From Chryseobacterium sp. G0162 (GTDB lineage: Bacteria > Bacteroidota > Bacteroidia > Flavobacteriales > Weeksellaceae): DNA of 64,000 bases. The notes below the pieces were generated by a model. That model saw only the letters and a list, made by a program, of their open reading frames with translations, was not told the origin of the DNA and ran no database searches. Numbering within the stretch: the stretch's first letter is position 1; each line of letters begins with the position of its first letter. Shown piece by piece: positions 25,323-36,093 of the stretch. The stretch is taken from assembly GCF_003815715.1 (NCBI RefSeq), contig NZ_CP033922.1, forward strand, positions 4,512,001-4,576,000, in the 5' to 3' direction. Position numbers and translations under genes: made by a program.

Positions 25323-28001
25323 ATGGCAAAATTGACTATTACAGGCAATACCCAACCTATTGTTGGAAATACGGAGGCATATTCACTTTCAGTCTTTGAT
25401 AATCTGATGTCTTCCAATTCTTTTTCTTTTCCACCCTCCAAAGTACAGTGGAATATTCATGTAAAGGATCAGAAAGGATGGCGGATCACTCATGGGAATG
25501 CCAAAGATGGAGAACATATAACCTATAAATTCACCCATAAAAGCTTAAAATACAAAGCTTTAAAAATTGAAGTGACAAGAGGGAAGGACAAAGGTGAATT
25601 GTATATAAAACCACAGCCGGCTGAAGAACCCAAAATACTCCGTGTAGATCTATTAGATATTAATTCTCAGCGGCTGCAAAAAGGAAAACTACTTCATTAT
25701 ACAGATACTTTAATTGCTAAGGCCCATTGTGTGGGAATGTTCGGACATAAAGTATCTTTTACTTTATGGGAAGACGATGCAATAGGTGAGGGGCATGATC
25801 CGGTTATTAATATGATGAACAGGATCAATCCAGTGCCTCTTGTTGGGGAAGTGGATCATGAAGGGATTGCTAAAGTCATTTTCAGGTTACCCAGCTATAC
25901 CATGGCTGTACAGATCGCTAATGCCCAGGTGGCCAGGGGAGATCAGAATGAAGGGAAAACCCATGAGTATTATGTGACGGCAGAAATGGCTTCTAAACAT
26001 ATTCTGAAGGCCAGTCCCAATGTAAATGTGGCTAATCCTACTCATGTTCCTGAACCTCCTAAAAAGCAAAAGCCCAAAGAAACACTTCCCGCTCACAGAA
26101 AACCTCCTGTGGCTCCTGAAAAGAAAGACACAAAGCCTGCTAAACCCAAACCTAAAGAGGATACTCCAAAGTTTCCACAAACTCCGGCGGCCAGGAAACA
26201 GGCCGATCCTGAAGGAAAGATCATAAGTGTGGAATTTACAGATGCTACAGGAAAGCCTTTGAAAAATGCTAAAACTGGCGATGTTGTATCTATTAAGATC
26301 AGCACCCGGAATATGAGCGGGAAAAATGTAAAGGTAAGGATCTGGGAAGAAGATTTCTCACGCTATAGCAATGATCTGGTATATGAAGTATCCGCAAAGC
26401 TGGCTTACAATACGACAAACTTTATCAATGGGGTTATCTTAACAAAAGATATGTATACCAAAAGCTACGAATGGGGTGAAGGGAACGAACGGGAATATTT
26501 TATAGAGGTTGAGCACTTGAATACCTCTGTAACCTCTCAGGTGATTCCGGTAAGCCCGGATGCTGAACCGGTGAAAGTGGAGGCTAATGATTCTCCCTCG
26601 ATTATTAAGGAACCGAAACAGGAGAAGAAAGGAAGCTGTATCTGTCAGGAACAATATAAAGACTTAGTTTGGGGAGAAAAAGTAAGTTGTGAGTTTAGGA
26701 AGAAGGTTGTCCAAATTTGTGCGGAATTATGGGGAGAAAATAGAAAAATGGAAATGGCTAATGGTCTAATGGCGGTAATGAAGGTTGAGACTAATGGAAC
26801 ATTTAAAGCACAACAATTAGAGGGTTGGAGATCAGTCAAAGATCCAAAAGAAATGACCATAAAAGACTTTTGGAAAGAAGGTGAAAGGAAATCATCTCGT
26901 GCCGTAGGCTTAATTCAATTTACTCAAGATGCATTACAAAATAATCTTAAAGAGTATAAAAGTAATCTTAAATTATCTGTGGAAGAACGTTTTGATGAGC
27001 TAAATAAATTGAAGTTACAATATGCACAAATGGGAGAGATAAAACAGCTTGATAAAATCAAAAAATATTTTGAAAGCCAAAAAAACAGTATCAAATCACC
27101 AGAGGATATTTACCTATCCGTTTTTGCGCCCATAGGAGTGGGAAAAAGTAATGATTATATATTATATCAAAAATATGATAATCCTCAAAATAATCAAGAG
27201 AAAACCAGCAATCAAAACTACCAGGCAAATAAAAGTGTAGATCAAGAAAATAATTATGATCACAAAATCCAAAGAAATGAAATATTAGGAAGGTACAAGA
27301 TTAGTTTTACACAAGGTTCAGGTAATAAACCCAAAACATTTGCTTGTGAAAACGCTCAAACTACTCCCCAAAATCCTACTCCCAAGGGCAATAAATGGCA
27401 TGATCCTGTAGACAATCCAATGTTATGTCTATATACACAGAATGGAAATTATAGACCCAGATATAATGTTTTTGGAACGGTTAGAAAAGAAAGAAGTAAT
27501 CACAATCATCAGGGAATTGATATTCTTGCTTTACCTAGTTCAAATGTTTATGCTTGTGTTGATGCCTATGTTGAATTTATCAGTGTTCAACCAGGATATG
27601 GAAATGTAATTTGTCTAAAAGTTAAAGAACCTAAGGAATTTTTACAAAGAAAAAGAGAGATTAATTTGCAATATTCAAATATGGGAGAAATAGAAATAGG
27701 GCCTGGTTTTAGTTTTGATGGTGATTTTTATTTATTTTATGCTCATTTACAAGAAATAGATAAATCTCTAAAAGTCAAACAAGAAGTTACTTGTGGAAAA
27801 ATTATTGGTAAGAATGGCACTAGCGGATACGGACAAACAAAAGACCCACATTTACACTTTGAAATTAAAAGTTCTACAAGCGGAGGGGGACTAAGCAATC
27901 GATGTCACCCTGGTATTTTTGTATACTATAAAGATGAAAATACAATGTCAGAAACAGAAAAAAACTATCAAAAAGAAGTAGCACAAAAATTTTGGGATTA
28001 A
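25323..28001 (+). CDS. Polymorphic-toxin-like effector with lysozyme-like and M23 peptidase domains
   Basis: An 892-residue protein. Residues 1-225 look like two Ig-like or beta-sandwich domains; 235-295 is a Pro/Lys-rich linker; 300-430 is another beta domain. From about residue 440 (CICQEQYKDLVWGEKVSCEF) a helical lysozyme or transglycosylase-like region follows (MEMANGLMAVMKVETNGTF, AVGLIQFTQDAL). An M23 endopeptidase domain lies at about 715-865 with HQGIDI (zinc His729 and Asp733), YAHL and DPHLHFE, the complete LytM set. Thus it should cut both glycan and peptide parts of peptidoglycan. No signal peptide: delivery by an injection machine is inferred from the DUF4280 gene upstream. Base composition drops sharply at about 26640, exactly where the toxin half begins. 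Confidence 0.88.
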   Translation: MAKLTITGNTQPIVGNTEAYSLSVFDNLMSSNSFSFPPSKVQWNIHVKDQKGWRITHGNAKDGEHITYKFTHKSLKYKALKIEVTRGKDKGELYIKPQPAEEPKILRVDLLDINSQRLQKGKLLHYTDTLIAKAHCVGMFGHKVSFTLWEDDAIGEGHDPVINMMNRINPVPLVGEVDHEGIAKVIFRLPSYTMAVQIANAQVARGDQNEGKTHEYYVTAEMASKHILKASPNVNVANPTHVPEPPKKQKPKETLPAHRKPPVAPEKKDTKPAKPKPKEDTPKFPQTPAARKQADPEGKIISVEFTDATGKPLKNAKTGDVVSIKISTRNMSGKNVKVRIWEEDFSRYSNDLVYEVSAKLAYNTTNFINGVILTKDMYTKSYEWGEGNEREYFIEVEHLNTSVTSQVIPVSPDAEPVKVEANDSPSIIKEPKQEKKGSCICQEQYKDLVWGEKVSCEFRKKVVQICAELWGENRKMEMANGLMAVMKVETNGTFKAQQLEGWRSVKDPKEMTIKDFWKEGERKSSRAVGLIQFTQDALQNNLKEYKSNLKLSVEERFDELNKLKLQYAQMGEIKQLDKIKKYFESQKNSIKSPEDIYLSVFAPIGVGKSNDYILYQKYDNPQNNQEKTSNQNYQANKSVDQENNYDHKIQRNEILGRYKISFTQGSGNKPKTFACENAQTTPQNPTPKGNKWHDPVDNPMLCLYTQNGNYRPRYNVFGTVRKERSNHNHQGIDILALPSSNVYACVDAYVEFISVQPGYGNVICLKVKEPKEFLQRKREINLQYSNMGEIEIGPGFSFDGDFYLFYAHLQEIDKSLKVKQEVTCGKIIGKNGTSGYGQTKDPHLHFEIKSSTSGGGLSNRCHPGIFVYYKDENTMSETEKNYQKEVAQKFWD

Positions 28002-28010
28002 TTAGCAATT

Positions 28011-28775
28011 ATGAAAAAGTGGATAACAATTTTAATCTTCTTCTTATTATTATCTTGCCAAGGACAGAAAAAAGAAGAGAAAAAAAATAATGAAAAGGAA
28101 ACACCAAAATCTGAAGTTTCAGATAAAATAGATAATGCAAAAAAAATAATTCAATTAATCGAAATTAATTGTAATCAAGAAAGTACCGAAGCTCCTAATT
28201 ATAATCTAAGTTGTAAAAATTTCAATGTTTCAAATATAATTCTAGAAGGAACTGATCAAAACAGATATGAACTTATAACTTTTGCTTTTAATGATATAGA
28301 GAAAGCCATAATTCGAAAAATCAATAATGAAGATTTAGAAACCTCTTCTCCAACAATTTACTTTTCGGCTACCACTAAAAATTATGTAATATTCTTTCCT
28401 ATAGATGGTGATAATCATTTTGGATGGAAACTATATCTGTATAAAAATAAAATTTTATACCCGTTAGGGCAACGGGTAATGTATTGGAAACCTAATTATG
28501 AAGAATCTAATATTAATTACTCTCATATACTAAGTGTCTATGAAACCGGAGATAGTATTTTGGTTGAAATACCAAGTAAATACATTATTAAAAATGATAA
28601 TGATTACAAAAATTATCCTAATTATTTAGATGGAAAATGCTATGACAAAGAAGATAAATCTTACTATGAATTTTCCACATCAAAAATTGAATATTACAAA
28701 ATATATAAAAATGGGCTTTTTGAAGGAGATTATAATAAAATGATTAATAATAAAATAATTGATTTGATAAAATAG
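28011..28775 (+). CDS. Lipoprotein, probable immunity protein to the upstream effector
   Basis: A 254-residue lipoprotein: MKKWITILIFFLLLSC with the lipid-carrying Cys16, then a Lys/Glu-rich tether. The remainder is Asn/Tyr/Lys-rich and unrecognised. It starts only 9 bases after the effector stop, is much more AT-rich than the LysM and DUF4280 genes, and would be anchored in the periplasm, exactly where a protector against a peptidoglycan hydrolase must act. The immunity role is inferred from position, lipid anchor and shared composition; no known immunity family was recognised. Confidence 0.75.
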   Translation: MKKWITILIFFLLLSCQGQKKEEKKNNEKETPKSEVSDKIDNAKKIIQLIEINCNQESTEAPNYNLSCKNFNVSNIILEGTDQNRYELITFAFNDIEKAIIRKINNEDLETSSPTIYFSATTKNYVIFFPIDGDNHFGWKLYLYKNKILYPLGQRVMYWKPNYEESNINYSHILSVYETGDSILVEIPSKYIIKNDNDYKNYPNYLDGKCYDKEDKSYYEFSTSKIEYYKIYKNGLFEGDYNKMINNKIIDLIK

Positions 28776-28909
28776 GATATATTATTCATACAGTTAAAAA
28801 ATATTCGGACGTAAACCCAAAGTTGTGTTAGCATTACGATTCTGGGTACATAAGTACATTAGCAATATATTGAAAAATATAAGGGTAATAATAAAAATAA
28901 AGCCATCCC

Positions 28910-29578
<669 letters not shown>

Positions 29579-29710
29579 TTAATTACGATTTTTTTAAATT
29601 TTATTAAGCAATTATTTAACCATTAAAACAGGTACAGAGAGTAAAAACTTTAAAGCGAAGCCATGCTCAACATCTTAAAAGAATTTAATGGTTGAAATAA
29701 TAGATATTGC

Positions 29711-31834
29711 TTATAAAATCATGCTTAATTGCACTCTTTTCCTTGCCTCATCCACTTCCGTTACTTTTACTCTTACATGCTGATGCAGTTTTACGACCTC
29801 ATTTACATCAGAAACAAATCCGTCTTTAAGCTGAGAAATATGAACCAAACCACTTTCTTTAATTCCAAGATCCACAAAACATCCAAAAGCGGTAATATTG
29901 TTCACGATTCCCGGTAAAATCATACCTGCTTTCAAGTCTCTGATGCTTTTTACATGAGGATCAAATTCAAATACTTTGGCAGCTTTCCTCGGATCTAAGC
30001 CTGGTTTTTCAAGCTCCTTTAAAATATCTTTGATTCCCAGAATTCCGATGTCCCCGGTAATATAATTTTCAGGTTGTATCAGGGCCACTTTTTCCTTATT
30101 GCCAATCAGTTCATCAGCTTTAATTCCCAGATCTTTAGCCATTTTTTCAACAATTCTATACGATTCAGGGTGTACCGCAGAGTTGTCCAATGGATTTTTT
30201 GAATTGGTAATTCGTACAAACGCAGCAGCCTGCTGGAAAGCTTTTTCTCCAAGTCTTGGAACTTTCTTAAGCTGTTTTCTATCTTCAAAGGCTCCGTTTT
30301 CAGCTCTGTAGTTCACAATATTTTCAGCCATTTTTTCTCCAATTCCGGAAACATAACTTAATAAAGATTTACTAGCTGTATTTAAGTTAATTCCTACAGA
30401 ATTTACACATTTCATCACGGTAGAATCCAGTTCATTTTTCAATTGAGTCTGATCTACATCATGCTGATACTGCCCAACTCCAATAGATTTTGGATCAATT
30501 TTCACCAACTCAGCCAATGGATCAGAAAGTCTTCTTCCAATAGAAACCGCCCCACGAACGGTTACATCATAGGTTGGAAACTCTTCCCTTGCAATTTTGC
30601 TGGCAGAATACACCGAGGCACCCGCTTCCGAAACTACAAAAACCTGTAAAGGCTTATCAAAAGCAATTTTCTTAATAAAAAATTCAGTTTCACGGCTTGC
30701 CGTTCCGTTTCCGATAGAAATAGCTTCAATATTATAGGCATTCACCATAGAACGGATTTTTTTCATAGCCATTCCGGATTCATTCTGAGGAGCGTGAGGG
30801 TAGAGGGTTTCATTATGAAGAAGATCTCCCTTTTCATCGATACAAACCACTTTACAGCCGCTTCTGTAACCAGGATCAATCGCCAGAATTCTTTTTTCTC
30901 CCAATGGCGGAGCCAGCAGTAACTGACTCAGATTTTCAGAGAAGATCTCAATTGCTTTTTTATCCGCTTTTTCTTTAGCTTCCTGTAATGCTTCATTGGA
31001 AATAGCAGGTTCCAGAAGTCTTTTATAGCTGTCTTTAATCGCTAGAGCAATCTGTTCAGAACTTTCATTATTAGACTTGATAATCGCTTTTTCAATAAAA
31101 TCGATGGCTTCTTCTTTATCAATCCCAACGTTGGTTTTCACAAAGCCTTCGGTCTCCGCTCTTAACATTGCTAAAAGTCTGTGAGAAGGGATTCTGCTGA
31201 GGTTTTCTTCCCATTCAAAATATTGGGAGAACTTCTGAGCATCTTCTTCCTCTTTTTTAGCCTTCACCACTTTAGAGGTAACAATAGCCTTACGTTGGAA
31301 TAAACGACGCAGGTTCTTACGAATATACATGTTTTCATTGATCCATTCTGCCATGATATCTCTGGCTCCCTGGAGCGCGTCTTCCTCAGAAGGAACTTCA
31401 TTATTCAAATATTTGGAAGCCAGAAACAATACCTCATTGTTCTTCTGGCTCATAATGATTTTAGCTAAAGGTTCCAATCCTTTTTCCTTGGCGGCATCAG
31501 CCTTGGTCTTTTTACGCTTTTTGAAAGGAAGGTATAAATCCTCCAGTTCTTGAATATCAAAGCTTTCTTCAATTTTTTGTTTCAGTTCAGGAGTTAAAGC
31601 ACCCTGTTCTTCTATAGATTTTAAAATAGATTCCTTTCTCTTCATGATCTCCTCAAATTGTTTGCTGATCTTGGCGATCTGCTCAATTTGCGTTTCATCC
31701 AGGTTTCCGGTTTTATCTTTCCGGTAACGGGAAATAAAAGGAATGGTACAGTCTTCTGCTAATAATTGTAATGTATTGTTGATGCTCTTCTCAGAAATAT
31801 CGAGATGCTTTTGTATAAATTCTACGGTCGTCAT
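29711..31834 (-). CDS. tex: Tex-family RNA-binding transcription accessory protein
   Basis: A 707-residue cytoplasmic protein. Order of domains: N-terminal helical region (1-180), YqgF/RNase H-like fold (about 310-440, with ILAIDPGYRSGCKV and I-S-I-G-N-G-T-A-S-R-E-T-E), two helix-hairpin-helix motifs (about 475-560: VSGIGEKMAENIV, VPRLGEKAFQQAA) and an S1 RNA-binding domain at the C terminus (GMILPGIVNNITAFGCFVDL to the end). It ends right after the S1 fold, shorter than E. coli Tex, which has an extra tail. It binds RNA and is linked to transcription; no operon partners. Confidence 0.95.
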   Translation of the reverse strand: MTTVEFIQKHLDISEKSINNTLQLLAEDCTIPFISRYRKDKTGNLDETQIEQIAKISKQFEEIMKRKESILKSIEEQGALTPELKQKIEESFDIQELEDLYLPFKKRKKTKADAAKEKGLEPLAKIIMSQKNNEVLFLASKYLNNEVPSEEDALQGARDIMAEWINENMYIRKNLRRLFQRKAIVTSKVVKAKKEEEDAQKFSQYFEWEENLSRIPSHRLLAMLRAETEGFVKTNVGIDKEEAIDFIEKAIIKSNNESSEQIALAIKDSYKRLLEPAISNEALQEAKEKADKKAIEIFSENLSQLLLAPPLGEKRILAIDPGYRSGCKVVCIDEKGDLLHNETLYPHAPQNESGMAMKKIRSMVNAYNIEAISIGNGTASRETEFFIKKIAFDKPLQVFVVSEAGASVYSASKIAREEFPTYDVTVRGAVSIGRRLSDPLAELVKIDPKSIGVGQYQHDVDQTQLKNELDSTVMKCVNSVGINLNTASKSLLSYVSGIGEKMAENIVNYRAENGAFEDRKQLKKVPRLGEKAFQQAAAFVRITNSKNPLDNSAVHPESYRIVEKMAKDLGIKADELIGNKEKVALIQPENYITGDIGILGIKDILKELEKPGLDPRKAAKVFEFDPHVKSIRDLKAGMILPGIVNNITAFGCFVDLGIKESGLVHISQLKDGFVSDVNEVVKLHQHVRVKVTEVDEARKRVQLSMIL

Positions 31835-31877
31835 TGTTCTGTTTTCGGAAGGCTAAAATAACGTTTTAAAACGAAAA

Positions 31878-31900
31878 AAGGCGAGTTACCCCGCCTTGAA
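31878..31900 (-). terminator. Terminator of the O-methyltransferase gene
   Basis: AAGGCG (31878-31883) pairs with CGCCTT (31892-31897), followed on the minus strand by a T run. It lies 27 bases after the stop of 31924-32589. Confidence 0.7.
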
Positions 31901-31923
31901 TAGTTTTTCCTTTGAATTAAAAT

Positions 31924-33265
<1,342 letters not shown>

Positions 33266-33424
33266 TTATACAATTGGAATACATCTGCATGAGCAAGGTA
33301 CCCCAAGCATTGGATCACATACTCCTAAGTCTTCGCAAACATACATATAACCAGCTTTGCAAAACTCAATTCCACCTTTAATTGATTTTAGATTTTCTCT
33401 TGTGACTTTTTTGAAATTTTTCAT
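33266..33424 (-). CDS. GG-leader peptide, 52 residues, seven Cys
   Basis: A small gene on the minus strand with an MKNFKKVTRENLKSIKGG leader, the double-Gly signal used by C39-type peptidase exporters. The core has Cys with the spacing C-x7-C-x5-C-x7-C-x-C-x-C plus one in addition to the leader part, ending in a C-S-C-R-C block. This differs from the island at 45433-49191 and forms a separate subtype. Function unknown; bacteriocin-like is the customary name. No transporter is near. It has its own terminator. Confidence 0.8.
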   Translation of the reverse strand: MKNFKKVTRENLKSIKGGIEFCKAGYMYVCEDLGVCDPMLGVPCSCRCIPIV

Positions 33425-33729
33425 GGTATAATTTTAATTTGTAAGTGCTAAATATATAAATTATTCTTAGTTGAGGGATTTAACATAAAAATATTTTTGG
33501 AAATATCTGGATGTATCTTTAAAACCAACAGATTTTCCTATGGACAACATAAAAATCAAAATAGGATGATGAAATAAATATTTTCAATTTTCGTTTATTT
33601 CTTACCATGTTACAATTCCTAACGTTGGTAGCGAAATTTACATTTCTTGATGTATGATAAGAGAAGACCCACAAGGTTTGTCTATTTTTGTACCCGAAAA
33701 CAATAAACTTTTTTAAACAGTTCAATAAT
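33425..33729. other. Intergenic region with the YceI-gene promoter box
   Basis: TATTTTTG at 33683-33690 is a -7 box 39 bases before the YceI start; no good -33 partner was seen. No other feature. Confidence 0.45.
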
Positions 33730-34404
33730 ATGAAAAAAATTAGCGTAATTGCATTAGTAGCAGTAGGATTGATGGCTGCATCATGTACCAATAAAGAAAA
33801 AACAGATACATCAGTAGCTACCGAGCAGGCAGTTGCTGAAAGTAAAGGTGAAGTATTAGCAGTAGACGCTGCCACTTCTGTAGTAAACTGGAAAGCTTTC
33901 CACAAAGGAGGTTTTGCTCCTCGTTGGGGAACTCTTAACGTAAAATCAGGAGATCTGAGCATTGAAGGAGGACAAGTGGTAGCTGGAAACTTCAATATTG
34001 ATATGACTTCTATTAAAGTTGATCCTGCATCAGTAACTGAAAAAGATAAAAAACCTGCGGACCTTGAAGCTCACCTTAAGAACCCTGATTTCTTTGATGT
34101 AGAGAAAAACCCAACTTCAGACTTTAAGATTACAAGTGTATCAGACCTGAAAGAAGCACCAAAAGATGCGGTAGCAGGAGCTAACAAAACAGTAAGCGGA
34201 AACCTAACATTAATGGGTAAAACAATGAATGTTACTTTTCCTGCTAAAGTAGATGTAGCAGATAATACTGCGGCTATCCAGGCTAAATTTACTGTGAACA
34301 GAACAGACTGGGGTATCAAATTCGGAACTACTGAAACCGATCCTGCAGAATGGATGATCAGCAAAGACATCGAAATTGCAATTGATGTAAAAGCAAAAAA
34401 ATAA
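33730..34404 (+). CDS. YceI-family lipoprotein
   Basis: A 224-residue lipoprotein (Cys19 in LMAASC). The mature part is a YceI lipocalin-like barrel: V-N-W-K-A-F-H-K-G-G-F-A-P-R-W-G-T, I-D-M-T-S-I, L-K-N-P-D-F-F-D-V-E-K-N-P-T-S-D-F and N-R-T-D-W-G-I-K-F, all family hallmarks. YceI proteins bind isoprenoid-like lipids. I chose the ATG at 33730, which gives a proper lipoprotein signal; 14 upstream codons are unneeded. A strong terminator follows. Confidence 0.94.
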   Translation: MKKISVIALVAVGLMAASCTNKEKTDTSVATEQAVAESKGEVLAVDAATSVVNWKAFHKGGFAPRWGTLNVKSGDLSIEGGQVVAGNFNIDMTSIKVDPASVTEKDKKPADLEAHLKNPDFFDVEKNPTSDFKITSVSDLKEAPKDAVAGANKTVSGNLTLMGKTMNVTFPAKVDVADNTAAIQAKFTVNRTDWGIKFGTTETDPAEWMISKDIEIAIDVKAKK

Positions 34405-34426
34405 GTTAATAAACTTTCTATAAATA

Positions 34427-34458
34427 AAGAGCTGCCTTGATCAAGGCAGCTCTTTTTC
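34427..34458 (+). terminator. Terminator of the YceI gene
   Basis: A perfect ten-base stem (34429-34438 with 34443-34452) with GATC in the loop, then five T. Confidence 0.9.
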
Positions 34459-34629
34459 TTTTCCCTAATGAAATGGGTTGTGTAATGGATTTTATACCCT
34501 ATTCAAATGATAAAAGTGGCCTATTACCCTTTTTTAATAGGCGATCTTTAATTTTTTTAAGATTTGATAACACCTGGACGGCATTATTTTTTCTTTCTAT
34601 ATAAAGATAACATCCAAAATCATAATATC

Positions 34630-35178
34630 ATGTCAAAAAAAATTGCAATTCTCGCTACTAACGGTTTTGAAGAAAGCGAACTCCAATCGCCTAAAGAGTA
34701 TTTGGAACAACAGGGGTGGACTGCTCATGTGGTAAGCCCTGAAGGAGGAACAATCCGATCATGGGCTGAAAAAGATTGGGGAAAAGAATACCATGTTGAC
34801 AAAACACTGGCTGAAGTGAATGCTTCTGAATACGATGCTTTGGTTTTGCCCGGTGGCGTTATCAATCCGGATCAGTTAAGAACAAATGGACAGGCATTGG
34901 CATTTGTAAGAGATTTTTTTATACAAAATAAACCTGTTGCAGCAATTTGCCACGCACCGCAGATTCTCATCAATGCAAAAGTCGTGAATGGAAGGAATAT
35001 GACTTCTGTGAAATCAATCAGTAGAGATTTAATCAATGCCGGAGCCCATTGGGAAGATCGTGAAGTTGTGGTGGATAATGGTCTGGTAACCAGTAGAACT
35101 CCAAAAGACCTTCCGGCCTTTAATGCTAAGATGGTAGAAGAGTTTAAAGAAGGAAAACATGTAGGGCAAGGTTTATAA
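34630..35178 (+). CDS. DJ-1/PfpI-family protein
   Basis: A 182-residue protein. The nucleophile elbow is AICHAPQIL with the reactive Cys, and the acid residue is in NGFEESEL near the N terminus; the G-G-V-I-N-P-D-Q segment is also typical. Members act as chaperones, deglycase-like or stress proteins; which applies here cannot be told. The ATG at 34630 starts directly at the first beta strand; the longer frame has an unlikely 22-residue lead. Confidence 0.92.
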   Translation: MSKKIAILATNGFEESELQSPKEYLEQQGWTAHVVSPEGGTIRSWAEKDWGKEYHVDKTLAEVNASEYDALVLPGGVINPDQLRTNGQALAFVRDFFIQNKPVAAICHAPQILINAKVVNGRNMTSVKSISRDLINAGAHWEDREVVVDNGLVTSRTPKDLPAFNAKMVEEFKEGKHVGQGL

Positions 35179-35204
35179 TGTCCCCAAAAAATATATGATT
35201 ATAG

Positions 35205-35232
35205 AAGGCCCGGAATTTAAAATTCCGGGCCT
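35205..35232 (+). terminator. Strong G+C-rich hairpin after the DJ-1/PfpI gene
   Basis: A perfect palindrome of two 14-base arms. It lacks a T run, so it may act as a 3' stabiliser rather than a classical terminator. Confidence 0.55.
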
Positions 35233-35308
35233 TGATGATGGATGATCTTATAAAATTTTAGATTTTTTTAGAAGATATACAGTATCTAATTAACTATGCG
35301 AGATAAAA

Positions 35309-35701
<393 letters not shown>

Positions 35702-35806
35702 TTATTCTGATAAACCGTACAAATATTACGTAGGAAAAAAGACATTAACCAGATGGCTTTCTCTATGTATAAATTAAACTTATTTTTGCAGGAAATTAAT
35801 TTTATA

Positions 35807-36058
35807 ATGATTCCTTTTCTGTTAATCACTAACCTTATTACCTTTGGCGTTTTCGGATTTGATAAACTGCAGGCCAAAAGACATCAGTGGCGGATTTCTG
35901 AGAATGTCCTTTTAGGTCTTTCATTGATAGGGATTGTAGGTGCTGCTGCAGGAATGATTATTTTCAACCATAAAGTTTCCAAAAAATCTTTTCTTGTAAA
36001 ATTTTTCATAGTGCTTTTAATTGATGTTGTATTATTGTACAGGCTAATAAGACATTGA
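35807..36058 (+). CDS. DUF1294 membrane protein
   Basis: An 83-residue membrane protein: helix 1 (MIPFLLITNLITFGVFGF), the family loop F-D-K-L-Q-A-K-R-H-Q-W-R-I-S-E, then helix 2 with L-G-L-S-L-I-G-I-V-G-A-A-A-G-M and a terminal helix. DUF1294 proteins have no firm function. The ATG at 35807 starts the first helix; the longer reading adds 18 residues that do not fit the family. It overlaps no gene and ends before a bidirectional terminator. Confidence 0.88.
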   Translation: MIPFLLITNLITFGVFGFDKLQAKRHQWRISENVLLGLSLIGIVGAAAGMIIFNHKVSKKSFLVKFFIVLLIDVVLLYRLIRH

Positions 36059-36063
36059 TTGAT

Positions 36064-36092
36064 AAAAAAACAGCCTTAATGGCTGTTTTTTT
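36064..36092. terminator. Bidirectional terminator between DUF1294 and beta-helix genes
   Basis: CAGCC-TTAAT-GGCTG (36071-36085) with seven A before and seven T after it. Confidence 0.88.
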
Positions 36093-36093
36093 A

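Noticed and set aside
30106..30311. Frames overlapping tex on both strands
   Set aside because: Fully contained in the well-supported tex gene; no independent evidence.
35205..35232. Perfect palindrome as a regulatory protein-binding site
   Set aside because: Its position right after a gene end and its G+C-rich arms fit a 3' hairpin better; kept only as a terminator-like feature.
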